Assembly (NCBI RefSeq): GCF_002086635.1 | Contig: NZ_MVHD01000039.1 | Location: 1-54,261 of the forward strand | Direction of reading: 5' to 3' | DNA from: Mycobacterium alsense | GTDB taxonomy: Bacteria; Actinomycetota; Actinomycetes; Mycobacteriales; Mycobacteriaceae | DNA length: 54,261 nucleotides | In this document: piece by piece, positions 20,216 to 28,960 of the stretch | Layout: every line of letters begins with the position of its first letter | Numbering within the stretch: the stretch's first letter is position 1 | The notes under the pieces: generated by a model | Seen by the model: the letters and a program-made list of their open reading frames with translations, nothing else | The model's database searches: none | Told to the model about the DNA's origin: nothing | Made by a program: the position numbers and the translations under genes

Positions 20216-20992
20216 GTGTCCGCTCGAATCACGCCGCTGCGACTCGAGGCTTTCGAGCACCTCCCCAAGCACGCGCGCCGATGCGTCTTCTGGGAGGTTG
20301 ACCCGGCGACCCTTGGTAACCAGGACCACCTCGCCGACCCCGAATTCGAAAAAGAGGCGTGGCTGTCGATGGTGATGCTGGAATGGGGCTCGTGTGGACA
20401 GGTAGCGATCGCGGTTCCCGACGACGAGCGCAGCCACACCGAGCCGCCGTGCCTGGGCTATGTGCTCTACGCGCCGCCCCGGGCGGTGCCGCGGGCGCAG
20501 CGGTTTCCCACCGCGCCGGTGTCCGCCGACGCGATCCTGTTGACATCGATGAACATCGAGCCGGGTCCGGACGCCGACGACCTGCCGCACGGGCTCATCG
20601 CGCGAGTGATCGACGAGCTGGTCCGGCGCGGGGTCCGGGCACTGGAAGCGTTCGGCCGAACGGCGGCGGCCTCCGAGCTGCAGGGTCCGGACACGGCCGA
20701 TCCCGACGTCCGGCCGGTGTTAGAGGCTTTGGGGGACTGCTCAGTCGACCACTGCATGATCGATGCCGAGTTCCTGAAAGACGTGGGATTCGTTGTGGTG
20801 GCGCCGCATACGTATTTTCCGCGGCTGCGGCTGGAGCTGGACAAGGGCCTGGGGTGGAAGGCCGAAGTTGAGGCGGCGCTGGAACGCCTGCTGGCCAACG
20901 CTCAGTTGGAGCAGCCGGTGGGGGCGGGTTCGTCGAGTTCGTCGAGTTCGTTAATGACGGGCAATACGCTGCGGATCACCGACGGCGGCTAG
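20216..20992 (+). CDS. GNAT-like acetyltransferase domain protein (Rv3916c-like)
   Basis: This 258-residue protein follows parB and precedes the converging cwlM, the place of Rv3916c. Visible features include WEVDPATLGNQDHLADPEFEKEAWLSMVMLEWG, an Ile-rich central strand around ADAILLTSMNIEPG, a helix HGLIARVIDELVRRGVRALEAFG, and DAEFLKDVGFVVVAPHTYFPRLRLEL, resembling the late beta strands of a GNAT fold. The C-terminus has a Ser-rich run (SSSSSSS). The start is GTG at 20216 with AGGAGG upstream. The substrate is unknown and the GNAT assignment is by pattern, not a confirmed domain hit. Its last four bases are shared with the stop of cwlM on the other strand. Confidence 0.8.
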   Translation: MSARITPLRLEAFEHLPKHARRCVFWEVDPATLGNQDHLADPEFEKEAWLSMVMLEWGSCGQVAIAVPDDERSHTEPPCLGYVLYAPPRAVPRAQRFPTAPVSADAILLTSMNIEPGPDADDLPHGLIARVIDELVRRGVRALEAFGRTAAASELQGPDTADPDVRPVLEALGDCSVDHCMIDAEFLKDVGFVVVAPHTYFPRLRLELDKGLGWKAEVEAALERLLANAQLEQPVGAGSSSSSSSLMTGNTLRITDGG

Positions 20993-22209
20993 GAGCCGCC
21001 GAGCCGGGACGCCCGCTCGACCGACAATTCATGAGCCAACAGCTCGGCGAAAGTGAATGTGCCGGTGGGGCGGTCGTTCTTGCCCAAAAGGTAGAGGCGC
21101 TTGACCGCGGCGAGGATGCCTTCGGCGATGGCGTCGCGGGTCTGCGTGGAGACCAGCATCGCGCGATCGCGCGGGTTGGTGATGTAACCGACATCGACCT
21201 GAACGGTGGGCATCCGCGTCAGGCGCAGCAGGTCCCAGGTCCGGCCGTGCGTCCGGCAATCCCGTAAACCGGTGCGGGCCACCACTTCTCGCTGAATGAA
21301 GTCGGCGAGGTTGCGTCCGATGGTGGAGACCGACCCGTGCGAGTTGCCGAAGTGGAAGGAGGCGACGCCGTTGGCCGCAGGGCTGGCCTGTGATTCGCAC
21401 CGCAGGCTGATCATCAGGTCCGCGCCGACGTTGTTGGCCGTGGCGGCGCGTTCGGCGTCCGACGGGCTGCGGTTGGTGGGCCGTGACAGGAACGTCTCCA
21501 TGCCGATGGCCGTCATCCGCCCCTCGAGCCGACTGGCCAAGTCCCACAACACATCCGCTTCACTGACCGGTCCCGCGGCGCCCTGGATGATCATGCCATG
21601 GTCGGCGCCACCGCGGCCCGGGTCGATGATGATGCGCTTGCCCGAAAGCTTCGGGCCGGATCGACGGACCAGCTCTTCCTCGCGGATGGCGTGCGGGGAG
21701 CCGCCGCTGACGCGCGAACTCAAAAAGTACAAGGAGCGCAGGGTTTCCGGGCCGCAGATGCCATCGGCGGCCAGTCCGTACTCACGCTGATACGACATCA
21801 GGGCGTTGTGGGTCTGCAGGCCGAAGTGGCCGTCGACCAGCCCGGTGTAAAAACCGAGGTCCTGCAGCCGCGCCTGCAGCGTGGCGACATCGTCGCCGTA
21901 CAAAGGGGCCCCGAACTGGTGATATAGGGTGCGCGCGCCGAGCCGGTACGACGCCTCCTTCAATGCGCGGTAGGTCGCTTCGCCGACGATGCCGTCGACC
22001 AGCAGACCGCGATTCTGCTGGAAAGCGCGCACGGCCTGGTCGAGTTCGGCGTCGAAGACGTCGGGGGCCACGTGTCGCCCGGTGGTCATGTCTTCGTCGG
22101 AGTTTTCCAGCAGCCCCAGCGAGGCCAGCGTCGCCCGAATTTCGGTCACAGCTGCGCTGCGGTCACCACAGCGCAGCGCGTCGCCACCTTCGCGGCGCGG
22201 ACTCGACAT
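20989..22209 (-). CDS. cwlM: CwlM, amidase-fold peptidoglycan synthesis regulator
   Basis: This 406-residue protein has two peptidoglycan-binding domains at about residues 20-180 (QAVRAFQQNRGLLVDGIVGEATYRALKE and an analogous GHFGLQTHNALMSYQ repeat), followed by an N-acetylmuramoyl-L-alanine amidase fold. The usual zinc ligands are altered: DPGHGG reads DPGRGG, and the SIHAN-type histidine is Arg in SLRCES, so hydrolysis is unlikely. This fits M. tuberculosis CwlM, a cytoplasmic protein that activates MurA once phosphorylated by PknB. I chose the ATG at 22209, giving MSSPRREGGD, over an in-frame codon at 22239. It reads leftward, like the trx genes. Confidence 0.94.
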   Translation of the reverse strand: MSSPRREGGDALRCGDRSAAVTEIRATLASLGLLENSDEDMTTGRHVAPDVFDAELDQAVRAFQQNRGLLVDGIVGEATYRALKEASYRLGARTLYHQFGAPLYGDDVATLQARLQDLGFYTGLVDGHFGLQTHNALMSYQREYGLAADGICGPETLRSLYFLSSRVSGGSPHAIREEELVRRSGPKLSGKRIIIDPGRGGADHGMIIQGAAGPVSEADVLWDLASRLEGRMTAIGMETFLSRPTNRSPSDAERAATANNVGADLMISLRCESQASPAANGVASFHFGNSHGSVSTIGRNLADFIQREVVARTGLRDCRTHGRTWDLLRLTRMPTVQVDVGYITNPRDRAMLVSTQTRDAIAEGILAAVKRLYLLGKNDRPTGTFTFAELLAHELSVERASRLGGS

Positions 22210-22333
22210 ACAAGGGTCCTCCGGGGCAAGGCCGAACACGACTAACAGCTACCCGGTATTGTCGCAGACGCTTCTCCGTTTTCGGAAAACCCCAGGCTAT
22301 GCGCGGGGCGCGGCGCGGCGGGTCGGACGACCC

Positions 22334-22687
22334 TCAGGTGAGGTTGGGAACCGCGTCGGAAAGCTCGCGCAGCAACGCCGCCTTGCCTTTGGCGCCGACG
22401 ATCCGCTTCACCGGCTGGCCGTCCTTGAACAGGATCAGAGTGGGGATCGAAACCACCTGGAAGTCGCGCGCCGTCTCAGGGTTGGCGTCCACGTCGAGCT
22501 TGGCGACGGTGAGCTGGCCGGCCCGCTCGCTGGCGATTTCCTCGAGAACCGGCGCGACCATCTTGCACGGCCCGCACCATGTCGCCCAAAAGTCAACCAG
22601 CACAGGCTTATTGCTGGCCAACACGTCCGCTGAAAAAGACGCGTCGGAGACTTGTATTGTGGTGCCGCCCTTTTCGGCGTCGGTCAT
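22334..22687 (-). CDS. trxC: Thioredoxin (TrxC-like)
   Basis: This 117-residue thioredoxin has WCGPC at residues 37-41, the cis-proline in the VSIPTLILF strand, and the FKDGQPV loop. It reduces disulfides using electrons from the adjacent thioredoxin reductase. The start ATG at 22687 overlaps the trxB stop by four bases (ATGA), so trxB and trxC are translationally coupled. Frames extending further upstream were rejected because they lie inside trxB and add no thioredoxin-like residues. Confidence 0.96.
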   Translation of the reverse strand: MTDAEKGGTTIQVSDASFSADVLASNKPVLVDFWATWCGPCKMVAPVLEEIASERAGQLTVAKLDVDANPETARDFQVVSIPTLILFKDGQPVKRIVGAKGKAALLRELSDAVPNLT

Positions 22688-23715
22688 CGCGGTGCTCCAA
22701 TCAATGTGTCGGTACCTTCGGAGTTTCCGGCTGCTGCGCCGCCGTCGGGCGCGCCCGACTCGTGCTCGGCCAGCCAACGCTCCGCGTCGATGGCGGCGGA
22801 ACAGCCACTGCCCGCCGCGGTGACCGCCTGCCGGTAGGTGCGGTCGACCAGGTCGCCGGCGGCGAACACGCCCTCCAGCGAGGTGCTGGTGGTGCGCCCC
22901 TTCACAAGCACGTAGCCGTCGGGATCGACGTCGATGGCGTCGCGCACCAGCTCCGACCGTGGGTCGTGACCGATCGCCACGAAAACACCGGTGACCGCGA
23001 GGGTTGACTCGGCGCCGGTGAGGGTGTCGCGCAACCGCAGTCCGGTCACGGTCGTGTCACCCTCGACCGCCTCCACGACGGCGTTGGTGACGAACTTGAT
23101 CTTGTCGTTGTTGCGGGCCCGGTTGAGCATGATCTTGGATGCCCGGAACTCGTCGCGTCGGTGCACCAGCGTCACGCTGCTGGCGAATCGGGTCAGGAAG
23201 AGCGCTTCCTCCATGGCCGAGTCGCCACCGCCGACGACGGCGATGTCCTGGTCGCGGAAGAAGAAGCCGTCGCAGGTGGCGCACGAGCTCACCCCCCGCC
23301 CCAACAGCTCCTGTTCGCCCGGGACCTGTAGGTAGCGCGCGGCCGCGCCCATGGCCAAGATGACGGCCCGCGCGCGGTGGGTTTCCCCCTCGGCGGTGAC
23401 GACCGACTTGACCGGGCCGTCCAGCGAGACCGATTCGACGTCTTCCATCCGCAGGTCGGCGCCGAAGCGCAGCGCCTGCTCGCGCATCTCGTCCATCAGC
23501 TCCGGGCCGGTGATGCCGTCGCGGAAGCCGGGATAGTTCTCCACCTCGGTGGTGGTCATCAACGCGCCCCCGAACGACGTGCCCTCGAAAACCAGCGGGG
23601 CCAGTTGCGCGCGGGCGGTGTAGAGCGCGGCTGTGTACCCGGCGGGACCGGAACCGATGATGATGACGTCGTGGACGGTGTCGTGACCGTCACGTGGGGA
23701 AGTGTCGGCAGTCAT
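22684..23715 (-). CDS. trxB: Thioredoxin reductase (NADPH)
   Basis: This 343-residue flavoprotein passes electrons from NADPH through FAD to thioredoxin. The FAD-binding GSGPAG is at 21-26, the redox-active CATC at 145-148, the NADPH-binding GGGDSA at 162-167, and the second FAD segment GVFAAGDLVDRTYRQAVTAAGSG. The C-terminal tail of about 25 residues (GAPDGGAAAGNSEGTD...) extends past the usual family end. The start ATG at 23715 has AAAGG upstream. The layout is the same trxB2-trxC as in M. tuberculosis. Confidence 0.96.
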   Translation of the reverse strand: MTADTSPRDGHDTVHDVIIIGSGPAGYTAALYTARAQLAPLVFEGTSFGGALMTTTEVENYPGFRDGITGPELMDEMREQALRFGADLRMEDVESVSLDGPVKSVVTAEGETHRARAVILAMGAAARYLQVPGEQELLGRGVSSCATCDGFFFRDQDIAVVGGGDSAMEEALFLTRFASSVTLVHRRDEFRASKIMLNRARNNDKIKFVTNAVVEAVEGDTTVTGLRLRDTLTGAESTLAVTGVFVAIGHDPRSELVRDAIDVDPDGYVLVKGRTTSTSLEGVFAAGDLVDRTYRQAVTAAGSGCSAAIDAERWLAEHESGAPDGGAAAGNSEGTDTLIGAPR

Positions 23716-23820
23716 TCGGGCCTTTCAGGTGCGGAAGCTACGTCTTCGAACGCCAGCGTAGGCGCGGGTGTTCCCGGGGTGCCGGGCACCACACTAGATC
23801 GCCGCCGGCCCGGTGGCGGC

Positions 23821-23945
23821 GATCACCGCTCGTTTCTTTGGCAGTGACCCGCGTCGCCCGGCTGCGCCGTGCTTGCGATCACCGCTGGGTTTTTGGCGGT
23901 GACCCGCGTCGCCCGGCTGCGCCGTGCTTGCGATCACCGCTGGGT
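23821..23945. repeat. 55/56-bp direct tandem repeat, 2.2 copies
   Basis: GATCACCGCT recurs at 23821, 23877 and 23932, and the whole interval between repeats is almost identical (GTGACCCGCGTCGCCCGGCT, then GCGCCGTGCTTGC). The unit is 56 then 55 bases. The third, partial copy runs into the 3' end of the anti-sigma gene and supplies its stop codon. It occupies the 218-base gap between trxB and that gene. The repeat could be unstable between strains. Confidence 0.9.
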
Positions 23946-24680
23946 TCGTGAGACCTGCGTGTTGGCCAGCAGCCCGGTATCGGCGGCGCTGCAATTCGTC
24001 GCCACCGCAAACACCGCCAGGTTGTCGGGTGTGTCCCCAGGCAACACCAGCAGCACCCCGGGGCGGGCGTTGATGTCGATGGGTCGCGCGCCCAGCACCT
24101 GGGTGGACGCCGGGTAGCCGAGGCCGTTGAGGCAGGACGCGCGGCGCGGGGGGTCGCCGAGCGGGCCGTACTCGGGCGCGCGGCCGAGCAGATCGAGGAT
24201 CTCCGCCGGCGAGAGCGGGATCGTCATCGGGGGCGTCGACACCGTGATGTGCTCGGCAGTGACCGGGGCGCTGGGTGTGGGCTCGGGCGCGTTGAGCAGC
24301 GCCGCGGTGCCGACCCCGATCGCCGCGAGCACCGCGCCCACGCCCGCGACACCGGCGACCGCCCGCGCGGGGCGGCCGCGTGGCCGGGCCGAGTGCGCGA
24401 CATCGCCGCGGTGCTGATGGGCCGCCCGTAACGCCGCCGAGATCCGCGCGGTGACGTCCGGCGGCACGGCATGCGCCGACGAGGCCTCGTCCGCGCCCAG
24501 CGCGGCGACATCGCGGCGCACCCGGTTGAGGGCGCGCAGCAGCCCCCGCGCCTCGGGGTCGTCGCGCACCCGTCGGCGCACGTGGGCCGCGGCATCGTCG
24601 TCCAGCAGCCCGGCCTGCAGGTCGGCCAGCAGCTCGACCGTTAGAGGCGGCTCCGCGGTTTCGTCGTCGGGTTCACCCAT
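23934..24680 (-). CDS. rsmM: Anti-sigma-M factor (RsmM/Rv3912-like)
   Basis: This 248-residue protein overlaps the end of sigM by eight bases. The N-terminal 90 residues are cytoplasmic and helical, resembling a zinc-less anti-sigma domain: LTVELLADLQAGLLDDDAAAHV is the typical opening. One membrane segment follows around residues 110-130 (VAGVAGVGAVLAAIGVGTAALL), then an extracytoplasmic domain of about 110 residues with two cysteines. This is the standard layout for a membrane anti-sigma factor sequestering SigM. The last residues (SRTQR) and the stop lie in a tandem repeat. The sigM-linked role is inferred from position and layout. Confidence 0.88.
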   Translation of the reverse strand: MGEPDDETAEPPLTVELLADLQAGLLDDDAAAHVRRRVRDDPEARGLLRALNRVRRDVAALGADEASSAHAVPPDVTARISAALRAAHQHRGDVAHSARPRGRPARAVAGVAGVGAVLAAIGVGTAALLNAPEPTPSAPVTAEHITVSTPPMTIPLSPAEILDLLGRAPEYGPLGDPPRRASCLNGLGYPASTQVLGARPIDINARPGVLLVLPGDTPDNLAVFAVATNCSAADTGLLANTQVSRTQR

Positions 24681-25266
24681 CCGCCCCAGTGTCCGTCATG
24701 CAGGGACCGGCGGGACGATCGGCACGGATGTATCCGAGTAGCTCGGCCAGCCGGACCCTGCCGCGGGAACAGCGGCTCTTGACGGTGCCCTCGGCGACGC
24801 CCAAGAGCGCTGCGGTGTCGGCGACCGAGTAGCCCTGCATGTCGACGGCCACCACCGCCGCCCGTTGCTCGAGGGGCAGGCGCATCAGGGCGCGCTGCAC
24901 CACGATCGCGGTTTCGACCTGCGCCGTGCGATCGGCGACCTGATAGACATCCTCCAGCGGGGCGGTCGGGTGGGCCTTGGCGCGCCGCAGCCGGTCCAGG
25001 CAGGCGTTGACCACGATCCGGTGCAGCCAGCTGCCAACCGCGGCGTCATGCCGGAACGAACCCGCGCAGCGGTGCGCCGAAAGCATCGCATCCTGCAGTG
25101 CGTCCTCGGCGTCCTCGGGTGTGCGGGTGGTCAGCCTGGCGAGCCGGTGCAGTTGCCGTCGGTGCCGGTGGAACAACTCGCCGAAGGCGTAACGGTCGCC
25201 GGCGACGTGGGCCGCCAGCAGTTCGGCGTCGCTGCGCTTCCCGTCGCCGGTTCCCCCGAGACCCAC
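24673..25266 (-). CDS. sigM: ECF RNA polymerase sigma factor SigM
   Basis: This 197-residue ECF sigma factor has region 2 with YAFGELFHRHRRQLHRLARLTT and DAEDALQDAMLSAHR, the region 2.4 helix SWLHRIVVNACLDRLRR, and region 4 with LPLEQRAAVVAVDMQGYSVADTAALLGVAEGTVKSRCSRGRVRL. It directs the -10/-35 recognition of a small regulon, in M. tuberculosis including ESX-related genes. The start is GTG at 25266; TACTGT six bases upstream suggests a leaderless transcript. The anti-sigma gene follows with an eight-base overlap. Confidence 0.95.
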   Translation of the reverse strand: MGLGGTGDGKRSDAELLAAHVAGDRYAFGELFHRHRRQLHRLARLTTRTPEDAEDALQDAMLSAHRCAGSFRHDAAVGSWLHRIVVNACLDRLRRAKAHPTAPLEDVYQVADRTAQVETAIVVQRALMRLPLEQRAAVVAVDMQGYSVADTAALLGVAEGTVKSRCSRGRVRLAELLGYIRADRPAGPCMTDTGADG

Positions 25267-25272
25267 GGCCGG

Positions 25273-25278
25273 ACAGTA
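25273..25278 (-). promoter_or_regulatory. Possible leaderless -10 element of sigM
   Basis: On the minus strand TACTGT fits the mycobacterial TAnnnT -10 motif and lies six bases before the sigM GTG. A transcript starting there would have no 5' leader. No clear -35 is visible. Confidence 0.5.
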
Positions 25279-25336
25279 ACCAATCGTGGGTCGCGCGGCA
25301 CTTCACCGGCGCCGGGGTCTGTGAGCCCGCAGGCGG

Positions 25337-28300
25337 TCAGGAAGCCGCCTTGACCGTGATCTCCGAAATGCTGGCCTGGCTCTTGCCGTCGGTGGTCCCC
25401 AACGTGGAGATCCATACCAGCACATTCGATGTCGCCGAGCCGCCCCGGACCGGTATTACGTTGTGGCCGGGCTTGAGCGCGAACGCCGGCGCCAGCACGG
25501 TGGTGTCCTCCAGCTTCGACGGCGAGGCCGTGGACGCCGAACGGATCTCGACCTTGGTGCCGCTGCCCGCGATGTCGATGGTGACCTGGCCGATGACGGT
25601 GGGGCTCGGCAGTTGCAACATCAGCCCTTCGCCCTGCTTGAACGTCGGGAATGGGACCGCGTCGGTGTAGACCTCGGTTGACCAGGAGGTCGAGGGGTCG
25701 CCGTCGATGGCCTGCCCGGCCTGGCTCGGGTTGTCGGTCTCGTTGTCGGGGGAGTAGACGGAGGCCTTCGTGGGTTTGACGACGCTGCCCGCGGCCGCGG
25801 AACTCGTGGTGGACGACGTCGCGGACGACGGGCCGTTGAGCCCGAGCTCGTCCTTGTTCAGGCCGCCGCCGACGTCGCCGAAGATGCTGCTCACCACCGA
25901 CGCCAGCACCAGCAGTGCCACCACGATGACCGCGACCGCGGCTCCGACACCGATCAGCACGTTGCGCCGTCGGCGGGCCATGGTCGCGTAGTCGCGGCCG
26001 CTGGTTGGCCGGGTGGTGGGTGGCAGTGCCGGCGAATCGTCGATCGGGCCGAGGATCTCGGTTCGGTCGGCCACCGCCGTCGCCTGCTGCAGCAGGTTCA
26101 AAAGTGTTGAGGCACTGCGTATTCCACCGTCCTCTTGAACCGCGCGGACGGCGACCGCGGAAATCTGGAACGGGATGTCGCGGTCGATGACCATGGGCTC
26201 GACCGGGTTGCCCGCGGAGTCCCGCTCGGCCGGCGCCAGGCCGCTGCGCACCCCGGACTGCGGCAGCGGCCACCGATTGACCAGCAGGGCATACAGCGTG
26301 GCGCCGATGCCGCGGATGTCGTCTTGCGGGTTGGCGTCGGGCATGGTGGCGGGATAGGCGAGCACCACGTCACCGTCGATGCTGACGCGCACCCGGTTGG
26401 GGTGGTCGATCGACAGGGCAACGCCGGCGCGGTGGGCGGCGTCGGCGGCGGCGGCCAACGACTGCATGGCGCGGACGGCGCCGATGGCCGACGGTGAGGT
26501 GTCGGCGACCTCCTGCAATGAACCGCCGCGGATCCACTCCGAGACGACCAGGCCGCCGGACCCGGTGCGGACCACGTCGAGGACCCGGGCGATGCCGGGC
26601 TTGTCGATCCTGCTCAGCCGCAGGGTGCGGGACAGGACATCCTGCAGCACCTCGTCGGGCAGTGCTCCGTCCGGATCGACGAAAGTCAGCGCGACCTGCC
26701 GGTCCAGCGCGGTGTCCATCGCCTGCCAGAACTGCAGGGGCGGTGCGCCGCCGTGGAAGACCAGCAGCCGGTACCGGCCGCTGGCGATGCGGGCGCCGGG
26801 AACCAGGTGCACCGCCTCCGCGGCCGCGGGATCGCCGGCGCGTTCGCGGGGCGCGTCGAATGGTCTTGGGCCGCGGCCGTTTTCGGCTGAGGGACCGCCG
26901 TTTTGCCGGTCGGGCGGACGCGGTGCCGGCTCGCGCGGGATGTCGGGCTGAAAGTCGTCGGCGACGGGTCTCTGGAGATCGGAGGGTAGCTCGGCGCCCG
27001 ACCCCAAGCCGGATCCAGCGCCGGCTGCGCTATCCACTGGGCGCTCGGTCACCTCCGGTCCTTTCGCTATGCGGGCGTTGACGCCCCGCTCCGGAGGCCT
27101 GCGCCGGATCGGCTCCTGGACCGCACCTACCCCCGGCGGGGACGAATTCCTCTGCTCAGGGTACGTGACGCGGGCGTGTCGGGACGATCCGTCTTGCGCA
27201 GGGGCCGGGGCGCCGCGAGGAATGCGGCGCCTGACGGCGCCCAGCGCCGCGTGCGCCTCGGGCACGCGCGCGCGGAGCAGGACGGTGGCCATGATCGGCA
27301 CCATGATGGCCGCGAGCACCAACAGCCGCAGCAGAGAACCCACCCCGCCGTGCGCGGTCAGCCGACCCAGCCCCAGCAGCCGATCGGCCACGTGGGCGAC
27401 CAGGCCGGCCAGCATCGACGCGACGATCGTCACCAGAATGGTGCGCAGCTCGTCGACGCCGATCAGTTGACCACCCTTGGGCAGCAGCGCGTGGCGCAAC
27501 AGGTAGTAACCGACGATCGCGCCGGCCAGGAAGCCGATGCCGTTGGCCAGGCCCAGAAAGCCGGCCACCAGCTTCGGGTCGTCGGTGAGGTGCGGAGCCA
27601 GCACCGAGCCGACGATCTTGACGGCCGTGATGACGAGGATGATCACGATCGGCGTCCAGGGCTGCTCGCGCGCGTAGAACACGCGCAGCTGCAGGAGCAC
27701 CAGCCCGTAGGGGATCAAGGTGAACGCCGACAACGCGATTGCGGCGCCGAGGTAGCCGGCGTCGACATCGCCGAAATGCCCGTAGGCGAATAGCGCGCTG
27801 CCGATAGCCGGGCCGCCGACGGTCATGAACGCCACGATCGGGATCAGGGTGATCAGGGTCAGCCGGGTAGCCAGCGACAGGTCGGCGAGCACTCCGCGGG
27901 TGTCGTCGTTGGCGGCATTGCGGCTCAGCCGCGGCATCACCACGGTCAGCACCGTCACCCCGATCATGCCGAACGGGAGCATCAGGACCAGCCAGGTGTA
28001 GTTGTAGATCGCGGGGCCGGAAGCCTCCGCGGTGCTGGCGATCTGGTTGCCGATCACCAGGCCGAGCTGGCTGATCAGCACGTAGAGCACCATTGCCGCG
28101 GCCATCGCCCCGAAACGCTTGAGGCGCTGGTCGATTCCCCACAGCGGGCGCAGGCTCACGCGCTGGCGCTTCAGCGCCACCAGCAGCACGGCGGTCTGCG
28201 CGAACACGCCAAGGGTGGTGCCGATCCCGAGCACCAGCAGCTTGGCGTTGCCCATCCGGACCGGATCGACCGACAGCTCGCCGGGGACGGCCACGTACAC

Positions 28301-28960
28301 GCCGAGGGTGACGAGGGCGACGACGTTGTTGACGACCGGCGCCCACGCCGTAGGGCCGAACACGTTGCGGGTGTTCAGGATTGCCATGAACACCGACGTC
28401 AGCCCGTAGGCCAGCACCTGCGGGAGCAGCAGGTAGGCGAAGGCGGTGGTCAGGGGCTCGTTGACCTGCGGGACGCGGCCCAGCATCAGCCGTACCAACA
28501 CCGGCGCGGCCAGCACCGACAGCGCCGTCGCGACCACCAGCAGCGCGGTGGTCAACGTGACCAGGCGCCGCACGAACGCCGCGCCCCCGTCGGGATCGCT
28601 TTGCTCGGCGCGGGCCAGCACCGGCACGAAGATTGCGGTGAACGTCGCTTCGAGCACCAGCGCGGCGACCAGGTTGGGCAACTGATTGGCCACCGAGAAG
28701 GCGCTGGACAGCGCCGCCCCCAGGATGGCGGCCAGCACGACGATGCGCGCGAAGCCGGTCAGGCGGCTGACGAGGGTCGCGAACGCCATCGCCCACGACC
28801 GGGAGACCAGCGCGGCGTCGGACAACTCGGGTCGGCGGCGCGCCAACTCCGGCACCGGCGGAAGGGGACCCGTTGGCGGGCCCGGACGTCTGCGGTGTGC
28901 GGCCGGCGGCTGGCGCAGCGGCTGGGGCGGCGCCTGGGTACGCCGAAACGCGGGGTTCAT
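25337..28960 (-). CDS. mviN: MviN: MurJ-type lipid II flippase fused to a pseudokinase
   Basis: This 1207-residue protein has three parts. Residues about 45-560 form the MurJ/MviN flippase, with about 14 membrane helices, starting SRSWAMAFATLVSRLTGFARIVVLAAILG. A cytoplasmic region at about 690-960 resembles a protein kinase that has lost its usual catalytic motifs (RYRLLVFHGG, ALDRQVALTFVDPDG, QDDIRGIGATLYALL): the pseudokinase that recruits FhaA when phosphorylated by PknB. A membrane segment (VLIGVGAAVAVIVVALLVLASVV) leads to an external domain of about 170 residues. The start ATG at 28960 gives MNPAFRRTQ and overlaps the stop of the upstream gene by four bases; an in-frame codon at 29851 was rejected. 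Confidence 0.95.
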   Translation of the reverse strand: MNPAFRRTQAPPQPLRQPPAAHRRRPGPPTGPLPPVPELARRRPELSDAALVSRSWAMAFATLVSRLTGFARIVVLAAILGAALSSAFSVANQLPNLVAALVLEATFTAIFVPVLARAEQSDPDGGAAFVRRLVTLTTALLVVATALSVLAAPVLVRLMLGRVPQVNEPLTTAFAYLLLPQVLAYGLTSVFMAILNTRNVFGPTAWAPVVNNVVALVTLGVYVAVPGELSVDPVRMGNAKLLVLGIGTTLGVFAQTAVLLVALKRQRVSLRPLWGIDQRLKRFGAMAAAMVLYVLISQLGLVIGNQIASTAEASGPAIYNYTWLVLMLPFGMIGVTVLTVVMPRLSRNAANDDTRGVLADLSLATRLTLITLIPIVAFMTVGGPAIGSALFAYGHFGDVDAGYLGAAIALSAFTLIPYGLVLLQLRVFYAREQPWTPIVIILVITAVKIVGSVLAPHLTDDPKLVAGFLGLANGIGFLAGAIVGYYLLRHALLPKGGQLIGVDELRTILVTIVASMLAGLVAHVADRLLGLGRLTAHGGVGSLLRLLVLAAIMVPIMATVLLRARVPEAHAALGAVRRRIPRGAPAPAQDGSSRHARVTYPEQRNSSPPGVGAVQEPIRRRPPERGVNARIAKGPEVTERPVDSAAGAGSGLGSGAELPSDLQRPVADDFQPDIPREPAPRPPDRQNGGPSAENGRGPRPFDAPRERAGDPAAAEAVHLVPGARIASGRYRLLVFHGGAPPLQFWQAMDTALDRQVALTFVDPDGALPDEVLQDVLSRTLRLSRIDKPGIARVLDVVRTGSGGLVVSEWIRGGSLQEVADTSPSAIGAVRAMQSLAAAADAAHRAGVALSIDHPNRVRVSIDGDVVLAYPATMPDANPQDDIRGIGATLYALLVNRWPLPQSGVRSGLAPAERDSAGNPVEPMVIDRDIPFQISAVAVRAVQEDGGIRSASTLLNLLQQATAVADRTEILGPIDDSPALPPTTRPTSGRDYATMARRRRNVLIGVGAAVAVIVVALLVLASVVSSIFGDVGGGLNKDELGLNGPSSATSSTTSSAAAGSVVKPTKASVYSPDNETDNPSQAGQAIDGDPSTSWSTEVYTDAVPFPTFKQGEGLMLQLPSPTVIGQVTIDIAGSGTKVEIRSASTASPSKLEDTTVLAPAFALKPGHNVIPVRGGSATSNVLVWISTLGTTDGKSQASISEITVKAAS

